Source: Deltaproteobacteria bacterium (GTDB lineage: Bacteria > Desulfobacterota > Binatia > UBA1149 > SPBQ01). From it: 46,407 nucleotides of DNA. Shown here piece after piece: positions 23,701 through 32,238 of the stretch (the stretch's first letter is position 1; each line of letters begins with the position of its first letter). The notes under the pieces were generated by a model. It searched no databases. It was not told the DNA's origin and saw nothing but the letters and a program-made list of their open reading frames with translations. The translations under genes were made by a program, and so were the position numbers. The stretch lies in NCBI GenBank assembly GCA_029262375.1, contig JAJCZM010000047.1, forward strand, positions 1 to 46,407. The letters run 5' to 3'.

Positions 23701-25911
23701 TCACGGAGTGCAGGCGCATGCCAGGCCTGATGTCTGGCAAGTCTCACCCGGGGGGCATTCGCCCGCGCCGCACAGCGGGAAGGCGTCTCCGCACGGCAGA
23801 GGCGGAACGAGGGTGGTGGTGGTGGTGGTGCTCACCGTCGTACAGGTCGCGCCCGTGGGCGGGTCCCAGCGCACCGAGGGGGAGCTTGCGCATCGCGGCC
23901 GTATGTCAGCCTCGAGGGCTACGCGCACCGCGCCCGGAAGGCCGCTGGCCTGATTGATCACCGCGCTGCTGGTGAGCCCGATGCAAGAGTTGGTTCCGAG
24001 GTTGGCCCCCAGTACGCCCGGTCGTCCGTCGACCACGATTGGGTCGGGGAAGCAGCGGCGGTTCTCCGTGAGGGTGCAGCTGCCGGCGCTGAGCGCGGTG
24101 CAGTCGGCATCCGACACGCAGGAAATGTAGCCTCGGCCGTTGGCGTAGGTCTGGCCGTCGCAATACTTGTCGGTCGGGCCGGCGTCACAGACTCCGGACG
24201 GACTGCAGATGCGGTCGGCGCAATCGTTCGGCTGAACGCCGGCGCCGCCGCCCCCGGTGCAGGTTCCGAGCGCGAGTGCTGCACACTCTGAATCGTCGTG
24301 ACACCCGACGCTGGAATCTCCCGAACACACACGACAGGGGCAACTCTCGCCGGCTGTGTCGCACGGGAGCGTGAACGGCATTTCTGCATACTCGGTATTG
24401 AGGTCAACCGATAGTGCGAGGCCGCCACCGCTGATGTTCGTCAGCCCAGAGGGCTGACAGTCGAGACTCGACGGACCGAATGTCGGCTGCTGCGCGTTCG
24501 TGTCGCAAGGGAGTCCGTTTTCATCACCGCCTGCGCAGGTCCCGTCACGTACCCCATCGTTCGCCAGCGTATCGCCGCTGCATACGGGGCAGGGCTGGGA
24601 GAGGTCGGTGCCGAGGTAGATCACGGCAGTGAGGTCCACAGAGTCGCTCCACTCGCCTGTGCCGAGGTCTACCGTTCCACTGTGATCGCCGAGGAGCTTG
24701 ATCGCGATGCATGCCGGTGCGCCGCTTGCGGCAACCGCGGCTGGTGGCCCGAAGTAACAGTTGCACACGTTGTCTACCGCGCCGCAGTCGGCGTCGGTGT
24801 CGTTGATCGTATCGCAGCTTACGGATGGGTCATTCGCGCAACGGCACGTCGACTCGGCCGTGCCCTTGCGAGGATCGGTGGCTAAGGCGCAGTTCGCGCA
24901 ATCCGAATCACAACTGATCGACAGGAAGTCCAGGAACTTGTCGGTTAGATCGATACCGTGAGCGATTCCGTTCCATCCGGCACTGAAGCTGGAGAACGTG
25001 GTTTGCTCACCGTAGCCGGCGTACGACGTGCGAGCGATGCTACCGGCGCGACAGCTCGATGCGAGCCCGTAGGACATGGCAACGAGGCCTGCGCCGAATT
25101 GATCGCCCGCCGCGTCGATCAAGCATGATCCGAGCCCCGCGGTAGAGTCCGCGCAGGCTTGGATCGAGTTGAGTTCCGCACGTTGCGAGAGCAGCGGATT
25201 GTCATCGACGTTACAGCGCTTGTCGATGATCGAGAGTAGCTTCGAGGTCGTTTTCGCAATGCGCCCGTCCGGGTCTGCGCCGCTGCAACCGTAGCCCAAA
25301 CCGCTGCCGGCTTCGTCGAGCTCGTTTTGGCAGGCGCGGAGTTCCTTCGAATAGGACTTCGTGAGTTTGCGCGCGGACTTGCCGAGGGTCGTTTGGCACT
25401 TTGCGACACTACGGGTGAGCGCGCCGACCGGCGCGCCCGCGCTTTCGAGCATGACTTGTCCTGCGGCGCCCTCGGCGAGTGCGATCATGCACTCGGCCAA
25501 CTCGGAGTAGTCGTCGATGCCGTCGGTCGCGGCCGCGTCGTCGACGGCCGCGCCGGGTGACGGGCATCTCGGGTACTGCGCCAGCAGAGACGGCGAGCTG
25601 TTGCAGGCGTTCCCATCGACCACACTACGGAGCTTCGCTCGCTGCTTCTCCAGCCTGTCTACCGGATCGGCTTCGAGGGGGTCGTTGCAGTTCACGCTTG
25701 GGGCGATTTTCCCCTTACTGCGCTTCTTGTGACATTTCGAGATTGATTTCAGTACTGCCTGAACGTAGCGGCCGTTCGCGGTTGCAATTTCGCTGCGGCA
25801 CTCGCGCTCCTGCGCGGTTTGCGCATTCGCACGCGACACCGTCGCGAAGATCATCGCGATGATTGTGAAGGTGATGGTCAATAGGATCTGGAATCTGTCT
25901 TTTGCTGGCAT
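23701..25911 (-). CDS. Giant secreted Cys-rich Thr-linker protein, paralogue C
   Basis: A 736-residue exported protein. The start ATG at 25911 is fixed by AAGGAG seven bases upstream; the frame runs open to 25974 but would overlap paralogue B. The signal peptide (LLTITFTIIAMIFATVS) ends near RANAQ. The same architecture as paralogue D follows: ISKCHKKRSKGKI, VNCNDPLEAD, YPRCPSPG, then SAGWNGIAHGIDLTDKF, CYFGPPAAV, DLGTGEWS, CPVCSGD, DGVRDGTC, TFGPSSLDC, CRVCSGD, CTGGGGAGV, YCDGQTYANG and GLPGAVRV. A short Thr linker (VSTTTTTTL) leads to the final module CGDAFPLCGAGECPPGETC...CAC. It begins 17 bp after the stop of paralogue B, so the two are in one transcript. Function unknown. Confidence 0.82.
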   Translation of the reverse strand: MPAKDRFQILLTITFTIIAMIFATVSRANAQTAQERECRSEIATANGRYVQAVLKSISKCHKKRSKGKIAPSVNCNDPLEADPVDRLEKQRAKLRSVVDGNACNSSPSLLAQYPRCPSPGAAVDDAAATDGIDDYSELAECMIALAEGAAGQVMLESAGAPVGALTRSVAKCQTTLGKSARKLTKSYSKELRACQNELDEAGSGLGYGCSGADPDGRIAKTTSKLLSIIDKRCNVDDNPLLSQRAELNSIQACADSTAGLGSCLIDAAGDQFGAGLVAMSYGLASSCRAGSIARTSYAGYGEQTTFSSFSAGWNGIAHGIDLTDKFLDFLSISCDSDCANCALATDPRKGTAESTCRCANDPSVSCDTINDTDADCGAVDNVCNCYFGPPAAVAASGAPACIAIKLLGDHSGTVDLGTGEWSDSVDLTAVIYLGTDLSQPCPVCSGDTLANDGVRDGTCAGGDENGLPCDTNAQQPTFGPSSLDCQPSGLTNISGGGLALSVDLNTEYAEMPFTLPCDTAGESCPCRVCSGDSSVGCHDDSECAALALGTCTGGGGAGVQPNDCADRICSPSGVCDAGPTDKYCDGQTYANGRGYISCVSDADCTALSAGSCTLTENRRCFPDPIVVDGRPGVLGANLGTNSCIGLTSSAVINQASGLPGAVRVALEADIRPRCASSPSVRWDPPTGATCTTVSTTTTTTLVPPLPCGDAFPLCGAGECPPGETCQTSGLACACTP

Positions 25912-25928
25912 GACGCTCTCCTTCATGG

Positions 25929-28265
25929 CTATGGCAAGCATTCGCACGGTGCTCCGATCAGCGTTCCCTGACACGACTGTCCTGGTGCGCAGGTTCCGCC
26001 GCAGACGGGAAACACGGTGTCGCCGCAGGCCGGGACCGGCAGAGTCGTCGTTGTCGTCGTCGGAGGCGTGTTGCAGATGCAGGCGAGACCGTCGACTTCA
26101 CACACCAGGCCTGCGGGGCACTCACCGCCGCAGATCGGGAACGAATCACCGCAAAGTTGCGGTGGTAACGTGGTGGGCGGTGTTCCGCAGTTCGCGCCGC
26201 TCGGGAGTTCCCAGCTGAGCGATGGGTCGGAGGCGCAGGTCGGGTCGAACTCGGTGCTGAGCGTGAGCACGCCTGGTCCCGGAAGGCCGGCCGACTGATT
26301 CACCGCCGCACTCGTGGTTGCCGCGATGCAGAACGTTGCACTGAGATCTGCTTCGAGGACGCCCGGCGACGCCTCCTGGATGAGTGGATCCGGGTAGCAG
26401 GCGCGCTTCTGCTCGAGAGTACATGAGCCGGCACCGAGCGGAGTGCAGTCGGCCGTTGTCGTGCATTCGATGAAACCGTTGCCGTTCGCGCGGGTGATTC
26501 CGTCGCAATACGTGTCGATCGGTCCGACGTCGCAATACCCGTCCGCGTTGCATACGCCGTCACTGCAGCCGTTGGGGCTTACGCCCGCGCCGCCGCCACC
26601 CGTACATTCGCCGGCGCCGGCAGCTGTACAGTCGTCGTTCGAACTACAGCCGATGTTCGCGTCCGTGCTGCAGACACGGCAGTGGCATTCGGCACCCGCC
26701 GGGCTATCGCAGGGGAGTTCCGCATTGAGCACGGAGTCCTGATCGCTCAACGCCAATGGTATGACGAGGCCGCTACCGCTCACGTTGGTCACGGATGCCG
26801 GCGGGCACTCGTGACTCATCGGGCCGAAGTCCGGGTGGATAGCCGTCGTGTCGCACGGCAGTGTGGCGCGAACGCCGCCGGAGCAGCTGCCGTCGCGTAC
26901 GCCGTCCAAGGGAGTGATGTCATTCTCACAAATGGGGCAGGGCTGTAGCGCGGTATTGTCGCCAAGGTGGACTTTGGAGTTGAGGGTGAAGGCATCGATC
27001 CACTGGCCCGTACCGAGATCGACCGTTCCGATGTGATCAGCGGTGAACCGGTTGAGAATGCAGACGGGAACGCCGCCTGACGACAGTGAGAGCGGCGGAC
27101 CGAAATTACAGTTGCAGGTATTGTTGATCGGGCCGCAGTTGTCGGGATCGGGCACATTGACCTTGTCGCAGGTGGCGGTCGAGTCGCCCTCGCAGCGGCA
27201 AGGTGCAGTCAACCCATCCTTGTCTGTGTCGAGCGTGAGCGTGCAGTTCGCGCAGTCGGCATCGCAGACGATGTCGTTCAGCTCGATGAATCGGTTCGGG
27301 AGGTCGACATTGTGGGCGGTACCGGTCCAGCCGGTGCTGAGTACGGTTTTACTCAGTTCGTCGCCGGCAGCAGCGAGTACGGTTCTTACGAGACCGCCTG
27401 CGGTGCACACGGCGGGCAATTCGTAGGTCATGGCGACCATGCCGGCGCCAATGCGGTTACCGATTTGGTCGACCGTGCAGGTGCTCAGCTGCGCCGGTGT
27501 ATCGCCGCAGGATAGGAAAGCGTCGAGTTCGTGGCGCAGATCGAGAAAGGGCGAGTCATCGATTTGGCAGCGCGCGAGAATAGACGCAGCAAGCTTCGCG
27601 CCGATTTTCGCGATCTTGCCACGCGCATCGTAGTCGGTGCAGCCGTATCCCAGTCCTGCCTGCGATTTGTCGAGCGCTAGCTGACAGCGTCCGCGTTCCT
27701 TGAAGAAGGTGCGCGAGAGCTTGGCGATGCCTTTGCCGATCGTGCGCTGGCATTTTTCGCCTTCAGTGCCGAGCGTCGTCTCTGGCGCCCCCAAGGTGCG
27801 GCGTGCCAGCCTTCCCGCGAGTGCATCGGTGAGCGAGATCATGCACTCGCTCAGTTCGAAGACATCGTCGATACCGTCGGTTGGGCCGCCGTCATCGCTT
27901 GCGGCTCCCGGAGACGGGCATCGAACAAATTGAGCAAGTACTGCGGATTGACCGGCGCAGTCAGCGGAACTGCCGGAGATCGTCTCGCGCAGCTTGTCTC
28001 TCTTCGATTCGATCCGATTTTTCAGGTCTGCCTGCGCGATGTCATTACAATCTATCGAGAGACCAATTTGACCTTTGCTGCGCTTTGAATGGCACTTCGT
28101 GATCGTTTTGAGGGTGATCTTTGAGTACTTTTCGACGGCTCGCGATACGCTGCGCCTACACGCCGTCTCTGTGTCGGTTTGGGCCTCGGCTGAGGGCGCA
28201 CCAGTCAGTAGGAGTGCGCACATGGCCATCATCAAGGGGAATCTTCTCGTTGTTCTCTTAGTCAT
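25929..28265 (-). CDS. Giant secreted Cys-rich Thr-linker protein, paralogue B, with two terminal modules
   Basis: A 778-residue exported protein. ATG at 28265 is chosen because GGAGA lies eight bases upstream and the signal peptide (PLMMAMCALLLTGAPSAEAQ) follows directly; the frame continues to 28421 across a hairpin. The shared architecture is present: ITKCHSKRSKGQI, IDCNDIAQAD, FVRCPSPG, STGWTGTAHNVDLPNRF, CNFGPPLSL, DLGTGQWI, CPICEND, DGVRDGSC, DFGPMSHECPP, CTGGGGAGV, YCDGITRANG and GLPGPGVL. Unlike its neighbours it carries two six-Cys modules in tandem: CGDSFPICGGECPAGLVC...CIC, then a TTTTTT linker and CGDTVFPVCGGTC...CEC. The duplication shows the linker-plus-module unit moves as a cassette. 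Confidence 0.82.
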   Translation of the reverse strand: MTKRTTRRFPLMMAMCALLLTGAPSAEAQTDTETACRRSVSRAVEKYSKITLKTITKCHSKRSKGQIGLSIDCNDIAQADLKNRIESKRDKLRETISGSSADCAGQSAVLAQFVRCPSPGAASDDGGPTDGIDDVFELSECMISLTDALAGRLARRTLGAPETTLGTEGEKCQRTIGKGIAKLSRTFFKERGRCQLALDKSQAGLGYGCTDYDARGKIAKIGAKLAASILARCQIDDSPFLDLRHELDAFLSCGDTPAQLSTCTVDQIGNRIGAGMVAMTYELPAVCTAGGLVRTVLAAAGDELSKTVLSTGWTGTAHNVDLPNRFIELNDIVCDADCANCTLTLDTDKDGLTAPCRCEGDSTATCDKVNVPDPDNCGPINNTCNCNFGPPLSLSSGGVPVCILNRFTADHIGTVDLGTGQWIDAFTLNSKVHLGDNTALQPCPICENDITPLDGVRDGSCSGGVRATLPCDTTAIHPDFGPMSHECPPASVTNVSGSGLVIPLALSDQDSVLNAELPCDSPAGAECHCRVCSTDANIGCSSNDDCTAAGAGECTGGGGAGVSPNGCSDGVCNADGYCDVGPIDTYCDGITRANGNGFIECTTTADCTPLGAGSCTLEQKRACYPDPLIQEASPGVLEADLSATFCIAATTSAAVNQSAGLPGPGVLTLSTEFDPTCASDPSLSWELPSGANCGTPPTTLPPQLCGDSFPICGGECPAGLVCEVDGLACICNTPPTTTTTTLPVPACGDTVFPVCGGTCAPGQSCQGTLIGAPCECLP

Positions 28266-28294
28266 CTTTGTTCTCCGCTTCGATCGAGTCAGTG

Positions 28295-28334
28295 AACAGG
28301 GCGGCACCGGAGGGCCGTTCGGTGCCGCCCTGTT
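28295..28334 (-). promoter_or_regulatory. 15-bp perfect hairpin between paralogues A and B
   Basis: AACAGGGCGGCACCG (28295-28309) pairs perfectly with CGGTGCCGCCCTGTT (28320-28334) around a ten-base loop. It is 34 bp after the stop of paralogue A and 29 bp before the start of B. No T tract follows on the minus strand, so intrinsic termination is doubtful. An attenuator, RNase barrier or stabiliser is as likely. Confidence 0.75.
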
Positions 28335-28368
28335 GGCGAGTGCGATAGCGACCATGATGGGGTGGTCG

Positions 28369-31140
28369 CTACGGCAAGCACTCGCACGCCAGGCCGGACA
28401 TCTGACAGCTGAGTCCCGCACCGCATCCGCCGTTGCAGACCGGGAACGTCAATCCGCAAACGATCGGCAACGTGGTTGTCGTTGTGTCTAGCGTCGTCGT
28501 TGTTGTGGTAGTCGTGTTGAGTGTTGTCGTCGTTGTGGTAGTAGCGGGGCATCCGCCGACACCCGCCGCGTAGGCGAAGCTCGGGGCGAGTGCGCAGTTG
28601 GCGACGGTCGTACTTTGATTGATGACACGTCCCGGGCCGGGAAGGCCGGCGACCGTGTTGATTGCGCCGTTCGCGGTAGGTGGTGCGCAGAACAACGAAG
28701 CCGAGATCGGGGTATCAGGATGGGGGGTGCCTGATGCAGAAATCGTGGGTTGGAAGCACTCACGATTGCTCGAGAGGGTGCAGGCGCCGCAGCTCACGGG
28801 ACCACAGCTACTGGCCGTGCAGTCGCCGTTGTTCAGGCAACTTACGAATCCATCGCCGTTCGCGCGTGTGATGCCGTCGCAGAACCTCGCGAGCGGTCCG
28901 GCCAGGCACTCTCCTTCGCCCCCGCCGATATCCGTGCAGACCAGGTCGCTGCATTGGTTCGGTCGCGGATTCGTTTGGCTTGTCGACCGGCACGGGCCTT
29001 GCTGGCCGCAGTCGGCGTCCTGCGTGCAGGGCAGTGTCGAATTCCCGTCGCAGACACCACAGTGGCAGAGTTCAGGACTGCCCGTGAATCCACACGGTAC
29101 CGCTGAGCCGAGCGCCGCGGATCCGGTGGTCTGTTCGAGGTCGATGGTCAGACCGGTGCCCGACACGTTCTTGCCCGTACTCGGGAAGCAGTCGAGGCTG
29201 TGGCCCGCGCCGGACGGCGCCGGGAATGTTTGGTTCACCGCGTCCACGTCGCAAGCAAGGGTGTCGTTGGCACCGCCGATACACGTGCCACCACGTTTGC
29301 CGTCGCCGTGAACTGGGTCGTTCGAGCAGTAGGGGCACGGTTGGATGATGCTTTCGCCAAGGAAAACGACCGCTTTCAGATTGACTGTGGTGCGAGCGTC
29401 GCCCGTGTCCACGTTGACCGTTCCTGAGAGGTCGGCGGCGAATCGATTGACGATGCACGCCGGCGTGTTTCCCGACGAAAGCGGGAGCGGCGGTCCAAGG
29501 TAGCAATCGCAGTTCGCGCCGCCGCAGTCATCGACATCGGGCGAGAACGGTTCGTCGCAGCGTTGGGTGTTGTCGTTGGCACAGCGGCACGAGCCGCCTG
29601 CAGCTTCGAGACCGGTGACGAAGCAGTCGCCGCAAGGCTCGGGCGAGCCGCCGTCGAAAGGCCCGATGCAGTGGAGGTTGGCGAACGTCACGACACCGTC
29701 GTTCACGTCGGAGTCATGGGCGATGCCCGTCCAGCCGGAGTCCAGTTCGGTCACCGTCGTGCAACGTTCGACTGTCGTATTGCAGACGCCTATCGAACAG
29801 TCGCCGTTCGTGAGACATGGGATGCCCGTCGTCTGCGCATGCAGGAACACGCTTGTGGATGCGGGGCAAAGATCCGCTTGGCAGTTGGGTCCGGAGAACC
29901 CTGCTTCGCAATCGCATTGCGCGTCGCAGCCGTCCGACGGCGTCGTGTTGCCGTCGTCGCAGCCTTCGCCCGCCGCGGGGTTCGTCGTGCCGTCCCCGCA
30001 AACGACTGGCGTGCAGTCGCCGTCGCAAGAGAGGGCGGGGCCGCCTTCATCGCAAGATTCGCCTGCTACCGTGTTCGTCGTTCCATCGCCGCAGACGGCT
30101 GGAGTACAGTTGCTATCGCAGGTTGGGCTATCTCCACCGTCATCGCAGGTTTCGCCCGTATCCGTGACCGAATCGCCGCAGGTAGGTAATGCGCAGGTGG
30201 TTCGGCATGCGTCCGGCGTCGTATCGGAGTTGGCCTCGGCGTCGTCACATTCTTCACCGGGGTCGATGTTACCGTTGCCGCACTGAGCACAACTGCCGTT
30301 TACGATACCGTCGTCGAATTCGTCGCAAGCACCGATGACCGCGCCGCTAAAGCTGATCGCACGGCAGGTTCTGCAGTCGGCCGCTGCTGCGAGACAGTTG
30401 CCCAGCGCCGTCGTATCTGCGGAAGAGGAACACAGTGACGGGAATGCGTCGGCCGGATCGACGCCTGCGCAGCGCTTGATGGCTGTGTCGACCGTCTTCT
30501 GTTTTGCTTTCCCTACTTTGCCGCGCGCGTCCACGCCGATGCAGGCGGCGAGGTCGCTGCTTTCGTCGATGGTGCCGGCTTTCAGGCCGCCTTTCGCGCA
30601 GCGATTGAATTCCTTGTTGCGCGTGGAGGCTACCTTCTCGTATGCCTTCGATACCGCTGCCTGGCATTTCGCGCCGTCACTATCGATGGCCGCGATGATG
30701 ATGGCGGTTTCGAGCGGGTCGCCGAACGTGTCGTCAACGAGTCCGAGCTCGTCGTCGACCATCGACGCGTTCACTGTGTTGCCCGATGTGTATCCGTAAG
30801 GCGGCAGAGGGGCCGTACAGCTTTTTGTCTCTGTGGTCAGAGTGGCGGTGGTTGCTTTCTGTACCTTCCCGCGCGGATCCGCTTCGAGACACTCCTGGGC
30901 GGTTTGTCCGATGAGTTTCTTGCGGCCGGCATCCTTGATGCATCGCGTGTTCTCTTTGCCTTGGGTCGCGGCGACCTTCGCGCCGCGCTTGTGGAGCGAC
31001 GTCACGCACTTTTGTTGGTCGCTGGTGAGCGTCTGGGCGTGCGCGAACGTCGCGGTCAGCAGCCAGAGCGCCGAGAATGCCGCGGCTAGAATGTAGTCCG
31101 TGGCGCTGATGCGTCCTTGCTTGGCTTCGTGTGTATTCAT
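28369..31140 (-). CDS. Giant secreted Cys-rich Thr-linker protein, paralogue A, with Myxococcus-type Cys repeats
   Basis: A 923-residue exported protein, the first gene of the array. ATG at 31140 has GGGAGG eight bases upstream. The signal peptide ends near FAHAQ. The N-terminal region differs from B-D: two Lys-rich helical repeats (CIKDAGRKKLIGQTAQECLE ... CIGVDARGKVGKAKQK). Residues about 286-420 hold several Myxococcus Cys-rich repeats (CGNGNIDPGEECDD, CGDSVTDTGETCDDG, CGDGTTNTVAGESCDEG, CGDGTTNPAAGEGCDDGN) and an EGF-like CDCEAGFSGPNC. The shared central domain follows (DSGWTGIAHDSDVND, CYLGPPLPL, VNVDTGD, CPYCSND, FCDGITRANG, GLPGPGRV). Interrupted Thr linkers then lead to CGLTFPVCNGGC...CEC. 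It is divergent from the MerR gene. Confidence 0.82.
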   Translation of the reverse strand: MNTHEAKQGRISATDYILAAAFSALWLLTATFAHAQTLTSDQQKCVTSLHKRGAKVAATQGKENTRCIKDAGRKKLIGQTAQECLEADPRGKVQKATTATLTTETKSCTAPLPPYGYTSGNTVNASMVDDELGLVDDTFGDPLETAIIIAAIDSDGAKCQAAVSKAYEKVASTRNKEFNRCAKGGLKAGTIDESSDLAACIGVDARGKVGKAKQKTVDTAIKRCAGVDPADAFPSLCSSSADTTALGNCLAAAADCRTCRAISFSGAVIGACDEFDDGIVNGSCAQCGNGNIDPGEECDDAEANSDTTPDACRTTCALPTCGDSVTDTGETCDDGGDSPTCDSNCTPAVCGDGTTNTVAGESCDEGGPALSCDGDCTPVVCGDGTTNPAAGEGCDDGNTTPSDGCDAQCDCEAGFSGPNCQADLCPASTSVFLHAQTTGIPCLTNGDCSIGVCNTTVERCTTVTELDSGWTGIAHDSDVNDGVVTFANLHCIGPFDGGSPEPCGDCFVTGLEAAGGSCRCANDNTQRCDEPFSPDVDDCGGANCDCYLGPPLPLSSGNTPACIVNRFAADLSGTVNVDTGDARTTVNLKAVVFLGESIIQPCPYCSNDPVHGDGKRGGTCIGGANDTLACDVDAVNQTFPAPSGAGHSLDCFPSTGKNVSGTGLTIDLEQTTGSAALGSAVPCGFTGSPELCHCGVCDGNSTLPCTQDADCGQQGPCRSTSQTNPRPNQCSDLVCTDIGGGEGECLAGPLARFCDGITRANGDGFVSCLNNGDCTASSCGPVSCGACTLSSNRECFQPTISASGTPHPDTPISASLFCAPPTANGAINTVAGLPGPGRVINQSTTVANCALAPSFAYAAGVGGCPATTTTTTTLNTTTTTTTTLDTTTTTLPIVCGLTFPVCNGGCGAGLSCQMSGLACECLP

Positions 31141-31192
31141 GGTCTGGCCCTCCCGATTCGGCGGCTGTCCATCACAGCCCCGAACGCAGTGT

Positions 31193-31219
31193 TAAGTATT
31201 AAGTGTCACTCAATACTTA
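31193..31219. promoter_or_regulatory. 27-bp near-perfect palindrome upstream of the Cys-rich array
   Basis: TAAGTATTAAGTG (31193-31205) and CACTCAATACTTA (31207-31219) are inverted copies with one mismatch and a single central base. It lies 53 bp upstream of the paralogue A start codon, where an operator or activator site would be. It is AT-rich against a GC-rich background. Confidence 0.6.
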
Positions 31220-31299
31220 GCTTCTAGGCTACTTTGCTCCCTCATGTCAAACTCATTTTTCCCTAAAAGATTGCGCATTGTGCGATTCGCATGTGGTAG

Positions 31300-31318
31300 A
31301 AGTGTTGAGTAAACACTT
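31300..31318. promoter_or_regulatory. 19-bp palindrome upstream of the MerR gene
   Basis: AAGTGTT (31300-31306) and AACACTT (31312-31318) are perfect inverted arms around GAGTA. It shares the half-site AAGTGT with the palindrome at 31193-31219. It stands 72-90 bp upstream of the MerR start, a plausible autoregulatory site. Confidence 0.55.
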
Positions 31319-31389
31319 TGTGTGGAGTACTACTTGATGAAGGGGTGGGGGGTGAGAGCTAGGATTCGCCGCAGACGGCCCGCAAAGCT

Positions 31390-32229
31390 ATGAACAGTCA
31401 TCACAACGGGCGGGGGCAGATGGGCGAGCTACTGAAGATGAAGGACCTGGTGGCCCATTCGGGGGTCAGTCGGGACACGATTCACTTTTATATTTCGGAG
31501 GGGCTACTCCCGGCACCGGTTCGCAAGAGCCGCAATATGGCGTGGTATGACGAATCCCACGTCGAGCGCCTCGCCGTCATCAGGAAGCTTCAGGACGAGC
31601 GTTTCCTGCCGCTCAAGGCGATCAAGGCGATTCTCGCCGACGGAGATACCGCCCCATTCAGCCGTGACCAGGAGGCGTTGCTCGGGACGCTGCGCGAAGA
31701 GTATGCGTCGCGCGGTCATTTGGCCGGCGGTACACCAAACGACGCCGACGCCGTCTGCGCGCGATTGGGAATGTCGGCCAGCGATCTTGCGCTACTGGCT
31801 GAACGCGATGTGATCTCGGTTGTGCGCGAGGACGACCGTGCCGTCATCTCTGAGGAGGACGTTACTATCCTCGAGGGGATGGCCAGAATTCGTGAGGTCG
31901 TGAAGCGCCCCGACGGTACTTGGCGCCCTGAGGATTGGGAGATGTTGAACAGACTCTCTCTTCAACTTCTGGAGGAAGAGGTCGCCATCTTCGCAACGAG
32001 ATTCGAGGACCTCGATGGCGCGAATATCTGGGATGTCGTCAACGAAGTCGTACCGATCATCAACGACGTGTTCGGTATCCTCCACATGAAGCACATCCGG
32101 CGCTTCGTAGAGTCGGCGTCGCTGATTGTCGAGGAAGATGGCGACGCGGCGTCCGAAGTTGTGACGGCTTCCTCGGTTGCCTCAGATCCTTCAGATTCCG
32201 CGGCCCCGCCGGACTCCGCAAAGAAATAA
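31390..32229 (+). CDS. MerR family transcriptional regulator
   Basis: A 279-residue regulator. The N-terminal MerR HTH is clear: LLKMKDLVAHSGVSRDTIHF with recognition helix, wing YISEGLLPAPVRKSRNMAWY, then HVERLAVIRKLQDERFLPL and IKAILADG. The rest is a long helical effector domain (MSASDLALLAERDVISVV resembles a second HTH-like segment) with a Ser/Ala-rich tail. MerR proteins usually bind palindromes between over-spaced promoter elements, and two such palindromes lie upstream. The start may be ATG at 31390 or 31420; neither has a strong ribosome-binding site. It is divergent from the Cys-rich array, which I infer to be its target. Confidence 0.87.
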   Translation: MNSHHNGRGQMGELLKMKDLVAHSGVSRDTIHFYISEGLLPAPVRKSRNMAWYDESHVERLAVIRKLQDERFLPLKAIKAILADGDTAPFSRDQEALLGTLREEYASRGHLAGGTPNDADAVCARLGMSASDLALLAERDVISVVREDDRAVISEEDVTILEGMARIREVVKRPDGTWRPEDWEMLNRLSLQLLEEEVAIFATRFEDLDGANIWDVVNEVVPIINDVFGILHMKHIRRFVESASLIVEEDGDAASEVVTASSVASDPSDSAAPPDSAKK

Positions 32230-32238
32230 CGCGCTCGC

